Source: Ancylobacter lacus (GTDB lineage: Bacteria; Pseudomonadota; Alphaproteobacteria; Rhizobiales; Xanthobacteraceae). Taken from it: 64,000 bases of DNA. The stretch is taken from positions 1 through 64,000 of the forward strand of contig NZ_JAHBGE010000009.1 in NCBI RefSeq assembly GCF_018390635.1, read 5' to 3'. Made by a program: the position numbers and the translations under genes. Positions 1 to 8,768 of this stretch are shown piece by piece (positions within the stretch are counted from its first letter, which is position 1; every line of letters starts with the position of its first letter). The notes below the pieces were generated by a model, which was given only the letters and a program-made list of their open reading frames with translations, ran no database searches and had not been told where the DNA came from.

Positions 1-1
1 C

Positions 2-919
2 GGCAATGACGTGATCTGGACCGCCGGCAGCGCGTTGACGACCGTCTATGGCGACGAGTTTTCCGCTAGCGGCAGCTCCTCAAGCAACATGCTGCAGTTC
101 GGCAACGACACGATCGACGCTTCCGCGGCCACGGCGGCCACGACGATTTATGGAGACACCTCCGCGACAGTTTTTTCGATGGGCGGAAACGACACCATAA
201 CTGGGAGTGGCTATGGAGACTTTATCTATGGCGATGCGACGAATGCTGCAACCAACGCCAGCACTCGGGCGACGGGCGGCAATGATGTGATCCATGGCGG
301 GGGGGGCAACGACTCGATCTATGGCGACTCAACCACTGCCGCGACACAAACCTCTGCCTTTTTCACCGGCGGCGCCGACACGCTCTATGGCGACGATGGC
401 CAGGACACGCTCTATGGCGACACCGTGACCTTCGGCTTCAGCAATGCACTCATAACACGCGTCGCGTCGACCACCTGCGGCAACGATACGCTCTATGGCG
501 GCGCCGACGACGACACGCTGATCGGCGACGGCGCGACGGTAGCGAAGTCCCACACCCTCACCTGCGGCAACGACCGGCTCGACGGCGGCACCGGCGACGA
601 CAAGCTTTATGGCGACGTCTCCGGCACCATCGGCTCCGGCGCCACGGTGACCGGCGGCAACGACACCTTCGTGTTCCAGCCCGGCAGCGGCGCCGACACG
701 ATCTACGACTTCGGCCAGACCGCGGGCAGCAGCACCGGCGACGACCTCATTGACGTCTCCGCCTATGGCTACACCAACTTCGACAGCCTCAGCATCGCCA
801 ATAACGGCACGGCGTCGGTGACGATCACCTTCAGCGGCAGCGGCAACAGCGTGACGGTGCAGAACAAGGCCAACACCGCCCTCACCCTCGACGCCTCGGA
901 TTTCGTCTTCGCGGCGTGA
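2..919 (+). CDS. RTX-type calcium-binding secreted protein, 5' end outside window
   Basis: The reading frame is open from base 2, so the gene begins left of the window and only about 305 C-terminal residues are seen. It is made of GGNDT-LYGD type glycine/aspartate repeats, the RTX beta-roll pattern that binds Ca2+. The end carries the GGNDTFVF ... GADTIYDFG ... DLIDVSAYGY ... ASDFVFAA pattern of RTX/serralysin C-terminal domains, which serve as the uncleaved signal for type I secretion. It is a close paralogue of the next gene, with near-identical last 100 residues. No enzyme domain is visible, so adhesin, S-layer-like or other extracellular roles all remain possible. No type I exporter genes lie in the window. 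Confidence 0.85.
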   Translation, partial: GNDVIWTAGSALTTVYGDEFSASGSSSSNMLQFGNDTIDASAATAATTIYGDTSATVFSMGGNDTITGSGYGDFIYGDATNAATNASTRATGGNDVIHGGGGNDSIYGDSTTAATQTSAFFTGGADTLYGDDGQDTLYGDTVTFGFSNALITRVASTTCGNDTLYGGADDDTLIGDGATVAKSHTLTCGNDRLDGGTGDDKLYGDVSGTIGSGATVTGGNDTFVFQPGSGADTIYDFGQTAGSSTGDDLIDVSAYGYTNFDSLSIANNGTASVTITFSGSGNSVTVQNKANTALTLDASDFVFAA

Positions 920-935
920 CGCTGCGGTACGTGCG

Positions 936-956
936 GCGGGGCGGTCACGGCCCCGC
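936..956 (+). terminator. possible terminator hairpin after first RTX gene
   Basis: A perfect 7-bp stem (GCGGGGC / GCCCCGC, 7-nt loop) starts 17 bp after the stop codon and is followed by CCTTCCCCTT rather than a clean T run. It is a plausible weak intrinsic terminator between the two RTX paralogues. Confidence 0.4.
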
Positions 957-1127
957 CCTTCCCCTTGGACAGTGGCCTGGCGGTCACAGCCATTACATTC
1001 TTCAGGAATATCCAACCCGACAGGCGGAAATCCACACGGACACACTGGGCTTTCTCACACCCGTACGGTAACATGGCACCGCATACCGGAATCGCGTGGG
1101 GCGACCGGCCGACGCAGGAGTGAGACC

Positions 1128-2633
1128 GTGCAGTTTACCCGCTCCGGCAAATTCAGCCGGGCCAGCACCACCACCAACACCACCACCAACCAGACGCTGT
1201 CGACCACTGGCTTCTACGGCAGCTCGGTGATCTACACCGCGTCGGGCGGTGACACCACGCTGACCGGCAGCGACGCCAACGAGGCCTTCATCTACGACCT
1301 CACCCTCAGCGGCACCAACGCGTTGCGCTTCTCCGGCTTCACCGCCTTCGACGCCGGGGCCGGCGACGACATCATCGACTTCACCGTCCGCCCCGCCAAT
1401 GCCGGCCATGAATATGCCACCGACGCCACGATCTATGGCGGGCTCGGCAATGACGTGATCTGGACGGCGGGTTCGCATCTCGGCGCGGTCTTTGGCGACA
1501 ACGTAACCATAGCCGGCACCTCGGCCAGCGACCTGGTGCAGGGCGGCAACGACATCATCGACGCGTCCGCGGCGACGGTCGGCACGGCTGTCATTGGCGA
1601 CGGCTATTACATGAGCTGGGCCAAGGGCGGCAACGACACCATCACCGGCAGCGCCGGCAACGATACGCTCTATGGCGATGGCTCGAGACTGGCCTCTGAC
1701 GACACCTCCAGCGCGTTCGGCGGCGACGACGTTCTGCGGGGCGGAGCGGGCAAGGACACACTCTATGGCGACGGCTACAATCTCGGCTATGGCACGTCCA
1801 GCACGGCCGTCGGCGGCAACGACACGCTCTACGCCGGCACCGGCACCGAGGCCGACATGCTCTACGGCGACGGCAGCTATCTCTGCGTTGGCGCGGGCAG
1901 CACCGCCACCGGCGGCAATGACACGCTCTATGGCAATGACGGCGGCAACAGCCTTTACGGCGATGTGGGCTCACTCGGCTATGGCAGGAATACGACCGCA
2001 ACCGGTGGCAACGACACGGTGCATGCCGGTGGCGGCGCCGACACCCTGTATGGTGACGCCAATGTCTTCGGCTACGGCAACGGCTCGACCGTGAAGGGCG
2101 GCATCGACACGCTCTATGGAGAGGATGGCGACGACACGATCTATGGCGACGGCAAAGCGTGCGGCAGCGGCACCAACGTCGTCACCGCCACCGGCGGCGG
2201 CGACACGCTCCATGGCGGTGCCGGTGCCGACATCCTGGTCGGTGACGCCGAGAGCGTAGCGGCGAAGGCGAGCCTGACCTGCGGCAACGATCGGCTCGAC
2301 GGCGGCACCGGCAACGACAAGCTCTATGGCGACGTCTCCGGCACCATCATCACCGGCGGCAAGGTCACCGGCGGCAACGACACCTTCGTGTTCGAGCCCA
2401 ATAGCGGCGCCGACACGATCTACGACTTCGGCCAGACCGCGGGCAGCAGCACCGGCGACGACCTGATCGACGTTTCGGCCTACGGCTACACGTCCTTCTC
2501 CGGCCTCAGCATCACCGGCAACGGCACCGCTTCGGTCGTGGTGAATTTCGGCAGCGGCAACAGCGTGACCGTGCAGAACAAGGCCAACACCGCCCTCACC
2601 CTCTCCGCCTCGGATTTCGTCTTCGCGGCCTGA
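1128..2633 (+). CDS. RTX-type calcium-binding secreted protein (501 aa)
   Basis: I chose the GTG at 1128 because GCAGGAG lies 7 bp upstream; the frame stays open further 5' but that part looks non-coding. The Thr/Asn-rich N-terminus (residues 1-25) has no Sec signal, as expected for type I export. Residues from about 95 to 400 hold RTX-like GGNDTLYG/DTLYGD pairs separated by LGYG-type linkers, giving an unusually long composite repeat. The last 90 residues match the RTX C-terminal secretion domain (TFVFEP, TIYDFG, ASDFVFAA). It is a tandem duplicate of the gene to its left. Function beyond Ca2+-binding extracellular protein cannot be assigned. Confidence 0.87.
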   Translation: MQFTRSGKFSRASTTTNTTTNQTLSTTGFYGSSVIYTASGGDTTLTGSDANEAFIYDLTLSGTNALRFSGFTAFDAGAGDDIIDFTVRPANAGHEYATDATIYGGLGNDVIWTAGSHLGAVFGDNVTIAGTSASDLVQGGNDIIDASAATVGTAVIGDGYYMSWAKGGNDTITGSAGNDTLYGDGSRLASDDTSSAFGGDDVLRGGAGKDTLYGDGYNLGYGTSSTAVGGNDTLYAGTGTEADMLYGDGSYLCVGAGSTATGGNDTLYGNDGGNSLYGDVGSLGYGRNTTATGGNDTVHAGGGADTLYGDANVFGYGNGSTVKGGIDTLYGEDGDDTIYGDGKACGSGTNVVTATGGGDTLHGGAGADILVGDAESVAAKASLTCGNDRLDGGTGNDKLYGDVSGTIITGGKVTGGNDTFVFEPNSGADTIYDFGQTAGSSTGDDLIDVSAYGYTSFSGLSITGNGTASVVVNFGSGNSVTVQNKANTALTLSASDFVFAA

Positions 2634-2728
2634 CCGGGCTCAGGCGGGGGCACGGCCGCCGCCTTCCCGCCGGACGCCGGCTTTGCCGAAGCGGCCGGAC
2701 CGGCTAAGCAGGGGGCAGGAGCCACGCC

Positions 2729-3979
2729 ATGCCGCTCGCCTCGCCCCTCGCCTCGCCCCCTGCCCCCGCGCCCGCCACCCTCGAGACGGCCTGCGCCATC
2801 GTCGGCGCCGGCCCCGGCGGGCTGATGCTCGGCCTGCTGCTGGCCCGCGCCGGGGTGGCGGTCACCGTGCTGGAGAAGCACGCCGATTTCCTCCGCGACT
2901 TCCGCGGCGACACCATCCACCCCTCGACGCTGGAGGTGATGCACGAGCTCGGCCTGCTCGACGGGCTGCTCGCCCTGCCGCACACCCGGGCGCCGCGGCT
3001 GCACGCCGAGATCGGCGGGCGCGACGTCACGCTGGCCGATTTCTCCCGCCTGCCCACCCGCTGCCGCTTCATCGCCTTCATGCCGCAGTGGGACTTCCTC
3101 GCCTTCCTCGCCCGCGAGGCGGCGCGCCATCCCCATTTCCGCCTGCTGATGCAGGCCGAGACGCAGGCGCTGATCGAGGAGGACGGCCGCATCGTCGGCC
3201 TGTCCGCCCGCACGCCGCAGGGCCCGCTCACCGTGCGGGCCGGCCTCGTGGTCGGGGCGGACGGGCGCAACTCCGTGGTGCGGGAAAAGGCGGGGCTGGC
3301 GGTGGAAAGCTTCGGCACGCCGAGCGAGGTGCTGTGGATGAAGCTCTCCCACCAGCCCGACGACCCGCCCTACACCATGGGCCATGGCGGCCCGCGCCAG
3401 GGCTTCGTCATGGTGGACCGCGGCGACTACTGGCAGTGCGGCTTCGTGCTGCGCGGCCAATCCTATGACGAGGTGCAGGCGAAGGGGCTGGAGGCGTTCC
3501 GCGCCAGCGTCGCCGCGGTGTCGCCGCTGCCGCCGGAGCGCATGGCCGAGGTGCGGAGCTGGGAGGATGTCAGCCTGCTCCGGGTGCGGATCGACCGGCT
3601 GACGCGCTGGTGGCGGCCGGGCCTGCTCTGCATCGGCGACGCCGCCCATGCCATGTCGCCGATCGGCGGCTTCGGGGTGAACCTCGCGATCCAGGACGCG
3701 GTGGCGGCGGCGAACCGCCTCGCCGCCCCGCTGAAGGCGGGCACCGTGTCCGACCGCGACCTCGCCGCGGTGGAGGCGCGCCGGCGCTTCCCCACCAAAG
3801 CGACGCAGAAGATGCAGCTCATGATGCGCGGCAAGCGCCGCAGCAATGACGCGACCCGCCGCAACGGCCCGCCCGCCTTCCTGAAATCCATCGCCCGCTG
3901 GCCGGTGCTGGCGCATCTGGCCGGCCGGCTGGTGGGGCTGGGCTTCCGGCCGGAACATGTGAAGCCGAACGGGGGCTGA
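2729..3979 (+). CDS. FAD-dependent monooxygenase, PHBH/UbiH-like (416 aa)
   Basis: This is a flavoprotein of the p-hydroxybenzoate hydroxylase superfamily, expected to hydroxylate an aromatic or quinone-like substrate with NAD(P)H and O2. Near residue 26 is the nucleotide-binding GAGPGG fingerprint followed by an acidic strand end (VLEKH). The DG motif is seen as VGADGRNSVVR, and the second FAD motif as CIGDAAHAMSPIGGFGVN. Length is typical. The ATG at 2729 follows GCAGGAG. It stands alone between the RTX genes and a porin gene on the same strand (79 bp gap). The substrate cannot be told from the sequence. Confidence 0.87.
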   Translation: MPLASPLASPPAPAPATLETACAIVGAGPGGLMLGLLLARAGVAVTVLEKHADFLRDFRGDTIHPSTLEVMHELGLLDGLLALPHTRAPRLHAEIGGRDVTLADFSRLPTRCRFIAFMPQWDFLAFLAREAARHPHFRLLMQAETQALIEEDGRIVGLSARTPQGPLTVRAGLVVGADGRNSVVREKAGLAVESFGTPSEVLWMKLSHQPDDPPYTMGHGGPRQGFVMVDRGDYWQCGFVLRGQSYDEVQAKGLEAFRASVAAVSPLPPERMAEVRSWEDVSLLRVRIDRLTRWWRPGLLCIGDAAHAMSPIGGFGVNLAIQDAVAAANRLAAPLKAGTVSDRDLAAVEARRRFPTKATQKMQLMMRGKRRSNDATRRNGPPAFLKSIARWPVLAHLAGRLVGLGFRPEHVKPNGG

Positions 3980-4057
3980 CGCACCCCGCCGGGGCCTTTG
4001 GCAACCGCCGGCCGGCGCCTCTGCTAGGGTGCAGGCTCAAACGGGGGGCCGGCGGGA

Positions 4058-5386
4058 ATGGACAGGCGGTGGAGCGGATGGGCGGGCGCGCTCGCGGCGC
4101 TGCTGGCGCTGGCCCCCGCCCCGGCACGCCCCGACGACGCCGCCGCCGCCACCCTGACCGGGGACTGGGGCGGCGCCCGCACCGCGCTCGCCGCGCGCGG
4201 CGTCACCCTGTCGGGGTCGTGGACCGGCGAGGTGCTGGCCAACACCCGCGGCGGCATGCGCACCGGCGCGGTGTTCGACGGGCTGGCCGAAGCCCAGCTC
4301 GACCTCGATCTCGGCACGCTGGCCGGCTGGAACGGCGCCCGCTTCCACGCCAGCGGCTATTGGATCGAAGGGCGCGGCCTGTCCGCCGGCTATGTCGGCA
4401 ATCTCCTCACCGTCAGCAACATCGAGGCGGAAGCCGGCTGGCGGCTGAACGAGCTTTATCTGGAACAGGGCCTTGCGAACGGCGCGCTGTCGCTGCGGGT
4501 CGGGCAGATCGCCGCCGACACCGAGTTCTGGCAGAGCCAGACCGCGAGCCTCTTCATCAATTCCAGCTTCGGCTGGCCCGGCCTCAACGCGCAGGACCTG
4601 CCCGGCGGCGGCCCGGCCTATCCGCTGCCGACGCCCGGCGCGCGGCTGCGCTGGAGCCCGCCGGGGCCGTGGTCGGTGCAGGTCGGCCTTTATAACGGCA
4701 ACCCGCTCGGCGGCGACGGCAATGCGAACGGGCTCGACTTCCCCCTTGATCAGGGCCTCTTCGCCATCGCCGAGGCCAGCTACGCCGCGCCGGACAACGG
4801 CGGCACCTGGCGCGTCGGCGCCTGGTACAATTCAAACGCCTATGACGACCTCTCCACCGCCGCCGACGGACTGTCGCTGGCCGATCCCGCCGCCGGCGCC
4901 CCGGCGACCCATGTCGGCAATTACGCGCTCTACGCCATCGCCGACCGCCCGCTCTGGGCCGGCCGCCTGCCGAACGGGGCGAGCGCCAGCCTGTCCGGCT
5001 TCGTGCGGGTGGCGGTGGCGCCGGAGGCCGACCGCAGCCCCCTCACGCTCTATGCCGATGCCGGCCTCGCGCTCACCGGCCCGCTGCCCGGCCGGCCCAA
5101 CGACATCGCCGGCCTCGCCGTGGCCTGGGCGAAGACCAGCCCGGCGCTCGCCCGGCTCGACCGCGCCGCCAATGGCTATGACGGCACGGACGGCCCGGTT
5201 GAGGACTATGAGGCGGTGCTGGAGATCACCTATCAGGCCGCGGTGACGCCGTGGCTCACCGTGCAGCCCTTCGCGCAATATGTGGTGCACCCCGGCGGCA
5301 ACGTGCCGAACCCGATGGGCAACGACCCCGCGCAGGCGATGGCCGACGCGCTGGTGGTGGGGGTGCGGACGGGGGTGGTGTTCTGA
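4058..5386 (+). CDS. OprB-family carbohydrate-type porin (442 aa)
   Basis: This is an outer-membrane beta-barrel of the OprB family, which passes sugars and other small solutes. An N-terminal signal peptide (GWAGALAALLALAPAPARP, residues 7-25) is followed by the family hallmark LTGDWGGAR near residue 33. The body alternates amphipathic strands with Gly/Asn/Asp loops, and the last residue is Phe, as outer-membrane insertion requires. It lies 79 bp after the FAD monooxygenase and may share its transcript. The next gene is convergent and of very different base composition, so the gene marks the left border of an AT-rich island. Confidence 0.85.
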   Translation: MDRRWSGWAGALAALLALAPAPARPDDAAAATLTGDWGGARTALAARGVTLSGSWTGEVLANTRGGMRTGAVFDGLAEAQLDLDLGTLAGWNGARFHASGYWIEGRGLSAGYVGNLLTVSNIEAEAGWRLNELYLEQGLANGALSLRVGQIAADTEFWQSQTASLFINSSFGWPGLNAQDLPGGGPAYPLPTPGARLRWSPPGPWSVQVGLYNGNPLGGDGNANGLDFPLDQGLFAIAEASYAAPDNGGTWRVGAWYNSNAYDDLSTAADGLSLADPAAGAPATHVGNYALYAIADRPLWAGRLPNGASASLSGFVRVAVAPEADRSPLTLYADAGLALTGPLPGRPNDIAGLAVAWAKTSPALARLDRAANGYDGTDGPVEDYEAVLEITYQAAVTPWLTVQPFAQYVVHPGGNVPNPMGNDPAQAMADALVVGVRTGVVF

Positions 5387-5434
5387 GGAGGCTTACCATC
5401 CCCAAGCACCTGTCATTCAAACACCCATTCGCGA

Positions 5435-6463
5435 TTACGCTAAGAAATCTGCAAGCCTATCGACCTCATCACGACGGTCTGCAATCTGCTTGGCATCAAG
5501 CTGGACTCGTTTACCGCCAACAGATCGCTTTCCTGGCTCTAAAGCAAAAAAGGGAGTACCTCGAGCAAATGCAACCACTCCCGTTGTTTGGAAATCGCGA
5601 ATTTCTAGAACCCCATCCGACGATTTTGAAAAAGAAAAATATTCAGGATTAAGATTGATAATAGATTTTACATCATCATCTATCCTATTCAAGACAGCCC
5701 TATATGCAGACGCAGCTACGACATATTGAGTTATTCTATTTTTTACTATCAAATGAACCTTTGGAAGAGACAGCCCACCATTTTTAATACGCGTGGCGAA
5801 CATATGCTGAGCATATATTTCAGATGGAAGCTTAAGGCCGAAAATCAACGAAAAGGCATTTTGTATAGCCCTGCGTGAAGAATCGTCGGCCATTACTGGC
5901 AATATCACGCGATCCGCAGCAGCCATCGCAATTTGCGTATAGATGGAAAAACTTGGATTTGCATCCAAGAAAATATAGTCATACTTCCCTTCGGTAGCCG
6001 ATATAAAATCTTTCAACCAGCTAACTATTTTTATCCAAGTATCAGTTCCGGGAATTTGTGTGTTTGCAAGTGTAGACATAGAATTCGATTGCAATTCCAG
6101 AAGCGGATCTCCGGCCATTAAATAAATATTTTGGGGAACGTATTTATTAAATAAGAATGGATTACTTATATAAGCATCAGAAGAAATTGGAACAATACTA
6201 AAAGGAGATGGAAGTCTATACTGGAAATACCCGCCCACTGTCGCTCTTGGAATCTTTCCCTGAATCTTTAGAAGATTATCGCTTCCATTATACTCTAGTC
6301 CCCCAAGAAAAAGTTCCGACAAATTAGCTTGAGGACACACATCAATTACAAGTATTTTCTTATCGGAATGTTTTTTAGCAAAGCTACATATCGATTGGAA
6401 AGCAAGACTAGTCTTTCCGGTCCCGCCCTTATTGTTCCAAAATATCGTGGATACGGCCGACAT
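5435..6463 (-). CDS. orphan ParA/MinD-like ATPase (342 aa)
   Basis: This is a cytoplasmic P-loop ATPase of the ParA/MinD/SIMIBI class. A deviant Walker A (NNKGGTGKTS) lies at residues 10-19, followed by ILVIDVCPQANLS, the Walker A' region where most relatives read DxDPQGN, and YDYIFLDANPS as Walker B. I chose the ATG at 6463 because GAGAGGAAATT precedes it. No parB-like partner, replication gene or centromere-type array follows; the next genes are chromosomal housekeeping genes in GC-rich DNA. Codon use marks it as foreign. Plasmid-remnant partitioning, regulation of a mobile element and phage defence are all open. Confidence 0.8.
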   Translation of the reverse strand: MSAVSTIFWNNKGGTGKTSLAFQSICSFAKKHSDKKILVIDVCPQANLSELFLGGLEYNGSDNLLKIQGKIPRATVGGYFQYRLPSPFSIVPISSDAYISNPFLFNKYVPQNIYLMAGDPLLELQSNSMSTLANTQIPGTDTWIKIVSWLKDFISATEGKYDYIFLDANPSFSIYTQIAMAAADRVILPVMADDSSRRAIQNAFSLIFGLKLPSEIYAQHMFATRIKNGGLSLPKVHLIVKNRITQYVVAASAYRAVLNRIDDDVKSIINLNPEYFSFSKSSDGVLEIRDFQTTGVVAFARGTPFFALEPGKRSVGGKRVQLDAKQIADRRDEVDRLADFLA

Positions 6464-6481
6464 AATTTCCTCTCCAGCCAA

Positions 6482-6540
6482 ATGACATAGCAGAGAGGTA
6501 CATGTCATTTTTGGACATGTCAATGTCTTATATGGACATA
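6482..6540 (-). promoter_or_regulatory. GACAT/ACATGT repeats upstream of the ParA-like gene
   Basis: The 60 bp upstream of the ParA-like gene hold two ACATGT palindromes (6500-6505 and 6515-6520) spaced 15 bp apart, inside near-repeats reading TGACATGTCC and TGACATGTAC on the minus strand. More ATGACAT/GACAT half-sites flank them at 6482-6488 and 6524-6530. A TTGACA lies at 6518-6523 (minus strand). The arrangement resembles an operator or small iteron array and may bind an autoregulator; ParA-type proteins often repress their own promoters. Confidence 0.4.
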
Positions 6541-6556
6541 CTCTTAGTAGTCCCCC

Positions 6557-7246
6557 TCACCCCGCCATCATGACCTTGTCGTCCGCCTCGGCCTCGCCGG
6601 TGGCATCCGCCGCCAGCTTGCGGAAGCGGACCATGGTGTACATGCCGAGCGCGACATTGCGGGCCTCGATCATCTCCACCGTGCCGTTCTGGCGGGCCCA
6701 GTTGCGCAGGCGGGCGAGCTGGAATTCCGGCCGCCAGCCCAGCTTGCGGGCGCGGCGGGCGAACCAGCGCTCGAAGGAGGCGCGCAGCCCGTCCTCGGCG
6801 CCGAGATGGTTGACGAGGATGATCTCGCCGCCCGGCCGCAGCACGCGGGCCATCTCGTCCAGCGTCTCCTCCGGGTGCGGCACCACGGTGATGACGAACT
6901 GCGCCACCACCACGTCGAAGCTGGCATCGGCGAAGCCCATCTGGGCGCCGTCCATCAGGCACAGCCCCTCCACATGGGTGAGGCGCTCCTTCTCGACCTT
7001 CTCGCGCGCCTTCTGCAGCATGGGCTCGGAGATGTCGACGCCGACGAAGCGGTTGCTGCGCTTGTAGGCCGGCAGGGCGAAGCCGGTGCCCACCCCGAAT
7101 TCCAGGATGCGCCCGCCGATCCGCTCGACCTGGGCGATGGCCGCCTTGCGGCCCGGCTCGAACACCGCCCCGAACACCACGTCGTAGATGGGAGCCCAGC
7201 GGGCATAGGCTTCTTCGACGGTGGTGCGGTCGAGATCGGTGCTCAT
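6557..7246 (-). CDS. pmtA: phosphatidylethanolamine N-methyltransferase, PmtA type (229 aa)
   Basis: This is a class I SAM-dependent methyltransferase. The N-terminus (EEAYARWAPIYDVVFGAVFEPGR in substance, residues 11-33) is characteristic of rhizobial PmtA, which methylates phosphatidylethanolamine stepwise to phosphatidylcholine at the inner membrane. Motif I is ILEFGVGTGFALP, the acidic residue after it is VGVDIS, and RVLRPGGEIILVNH is the late motif. Length matches the family. It is 33 bp downstream of mnmA on the same strand. UbiE-like methyltransferases are the main alternative, but the N-terminal signature favours PmtA. Confidence 0.78.
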   Translation of the reverse strand: MSTDLDRTTVEEAYARWAPIYDVVFGAVFEPGRKAAIAQVERIGGRILEFGVGTGFALPAYKRSNRFVGVDISEPMLQKAREKVEKERLTHVEGLCLMDGAQMGFADASFDVVVAQFVITVVPHPEETLDEMARVLRPGGEIILVNHLGAEDGLRASFERWFARRARKLGWRPEFQLARLRNWARQNGTVEMIEARNVALGMYTMVRFRKLAADATGEAEADDKVMMAG

Positions 7247-7279
7247 GGTCCCCCCGGGAACGGCTGCGGCGAATCGCGG

Positions 7280-8467
7280 CTAAGGCGTGACGGCCATCAT
7301 TATCGGCTCGCGTGTCACCGGCGTGAACGCCCGCGGCGCGCGGCGTATCACCCCGCCGCCCAGCAGCCGCGCCGCGGCGCCGGAATCGGAATAGAACACG
7401 CAGGCCTGCCCCGGTGCCACGCCTTCCTCAGCGTCATGCAGATGAACCGCCACCCCGCCATCCGGTTCCCGGGCGAGATGGCCGGGCACCGGCGCCCGGG
7501 TGGAGCGCACCTTCACGTGGATTTCGCGCTCGGCCGCCAGCGCCGCCGCCAGCGGCTCGTCGCCCAGCCAGTTCACCTCCTCGACCCGCACCACGGCGAC
7601 GCCCAGCGCCGTGCGCGGGCCCACCAGCACCCGGCGCGCGGCGGCGTCGATGCCCACCACATAGAGCGGCTCCTGCGCGGCGATGCCGAGCCCCTTGCGC
7701 TGGCCGATGGTGTAGCGCATCACCCCGGCGTGCCGGCCCAGCACCCGGCCGTCGAGATGCACGATCTCGCCCGGCTCGGCCGCCTCGGGGCGCAGCTTCT
7801 CGACGATGTCGGTGTAGCGGCCGGTGGGCACGAAGCAGATGTCCTGGCTGTCCGGCTTGTCCGCCACCTTGAGGCCGAAGCTCTCCGCCAGCGCCCGCAC
7901 CTCCGGCTTGGTGGTCTCGCCGAGCGGAAAGCGCAGCATGGCGATCTGCTCGGGGGTGGTGGCGTAGAGGAAATAGCTCTGGTCGCGGTTCTCGTCCTGC
8001 GGGCGGAACAGGCCGCGCCCGCCGCCCGGCAGCGCCCGGCTGGTGACGTAGTGCCCGGTGGCGAGGATGTCGGCGCCGAGGTCGCGCGCGGTCTCCAGCA
8101 GGTCGCGGAACTTGATGGTGCGGTTGCACTCGACGCAGGGAATGGGGGTTTCGCCGGCGGCGTAGCTGTCGGCGAAGCGCTCGATCACCTGGTCGCGGAA
8201 GCGGCTCTCATAGTCGAGCACGTAATGGGGAATGCCCAGCCGCTCGCACACCATGCGGGCGTCGTAGATGTCCTGCCCGGCGCAGCAGGCGCCGGGGCGG
8301 TGGTGCATCGCCTCGCCATGGTCGTAGAGCTGCAGGGTGACGCCGATCACCTCATAGCCGGCCCGAGCGTACAGCGCCGCGACCACGGAGGAATCGACGC
8401 CGCCCGACATCGCCACCACCACGCGGGTCTGGCTCGGAAGACGGTCGGTGTCGTCGAGGCGGATCAT
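7280..8467 (-). CDS. mnmA: tRNA-specific 2-thiouridylase MnmA (395 aa)
   Basis: MnmA adds sulfur at position 2 of the wobble uridine in tRNA-Lys, -Glu and -Gln. The PP-loop ATP pyrophosphatase motif [10 protein letters not shown] is at residues 19-28. The conserved CVECN motif with its catalytic cysteine lies near residue 120, and [13 protein letters not shown], which carries the second catalytic cysteine, follows. The C-terminal beta-barrel RNA-binding part is complete. Length is normal. It is probably cotranscribed with pmtA, which follows after 33 bp. Confidence 0.95.
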   Translation of the reverse strand: MIRLDDTDRLPSQTRVVVAMSGGVDSSVVAALYARAGYEVIGVTLQLYDHGEAMHHRPGACCAGQDIYDARMVCERLGIPHYVLDYESRFRDQVIERFADSYAAGETPIPCVECNRTIKFRDLLETARDLGADILATGHYVTSRALPGGGRGLFRPQDENRDQSYFLYATTPEQIAMLRFPLGETTKPEVRALAESFGLKVADKPDSQDICFVPTGRYTDIVEKLRPEAAEPGEIVHLDGRVLGRHAGVMRYTIGQRKGLGIAAQEPLYVVGIDAAARRVLVGPRTALGVAVVRVEEVNWLGDEPLAAALAAEREIHVKVRSTRAPVPGHLAREPDGGVAVHLHDAEEGVAPGQACVFYSDSGAAARLLGGGVIRRAPRAFTPVTREPIMMAVTP

Positions 8468-8768
8468 GGCTGCTGGCGCGCTGCGGGGCGGAAAAAGGCG
8501 GCACGGCCGCCGGCTCAGGGCCCATATGGAGCCTTACTGCGGTTTTAGGAAGCCCCGGCCCCGGACGCAAGCGCGCCGGCGCGCCGGCGGCGGCGGCGCA
8601 GGGGCCGGCAAGGCGGCGGCGGGACGGCGCGGCAGCGGCCGGAGGCGGCGCCAAGGTTTCTCCAACGTTAACGCAATAACCGCCCGCAACGCCGTGATTC
8701 GCTTAGGGAAAAATTCATGGGTACCGCCTAGTCTTACCGCCGATCGGGTGTGTTTAGTGAGCGTACCA
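8468..8768. other. intergenic region with a possible cell-cycle control site
   Basis: This 301-bp divergent region between mnmA and sciP holds no coding sequence I can support. The part near mnmA is very GC-rich; from about 8655 it becomes AT-richer, as a promoter would. A GTTAACG element sits at about 8666-8672 and a GATTC (GANTC, the CcrM methylation site of alphaproteobacteria) at 8696-8700. No full TTAA-N7-TTAA CtrA box is seen, so control of sciP by CtrA is not shown. Confidence 0.4.

Larger units (their letters stand above)
5390..6550. other. AT-rich island in a GC-rich chromosome
   Basis: Base composition falls sharply at about 5390, just after the porin stop, and recovers at about 6550, just before the pmtA stop. 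Codon use in the single gene inside (AAA, ATA, TTA and AGA are common) is unlike every neighbour. I see no transposase, integrase, tRNA or long flanking direct repeat, so the mode of entry is unknown. Recent acquisition from an AT-richer source is inference from composition. Confidence 0.7.

Noticed and set aside
1430-2350. Dense short repeats in the RTX gene considered as a CRISPR array
   Set aside because: Repeats are in frame, vary in sequence and encode GGNDTLYG motifs; no constant repeat-spacer structure. No CRISPR array was seen anywhere in the window.
2486-3958. Minus-strand frame of 490 codons opposite the FAD monooxygenase
   Set aside because: Mirror frame of a complete, motif-bearing gene.
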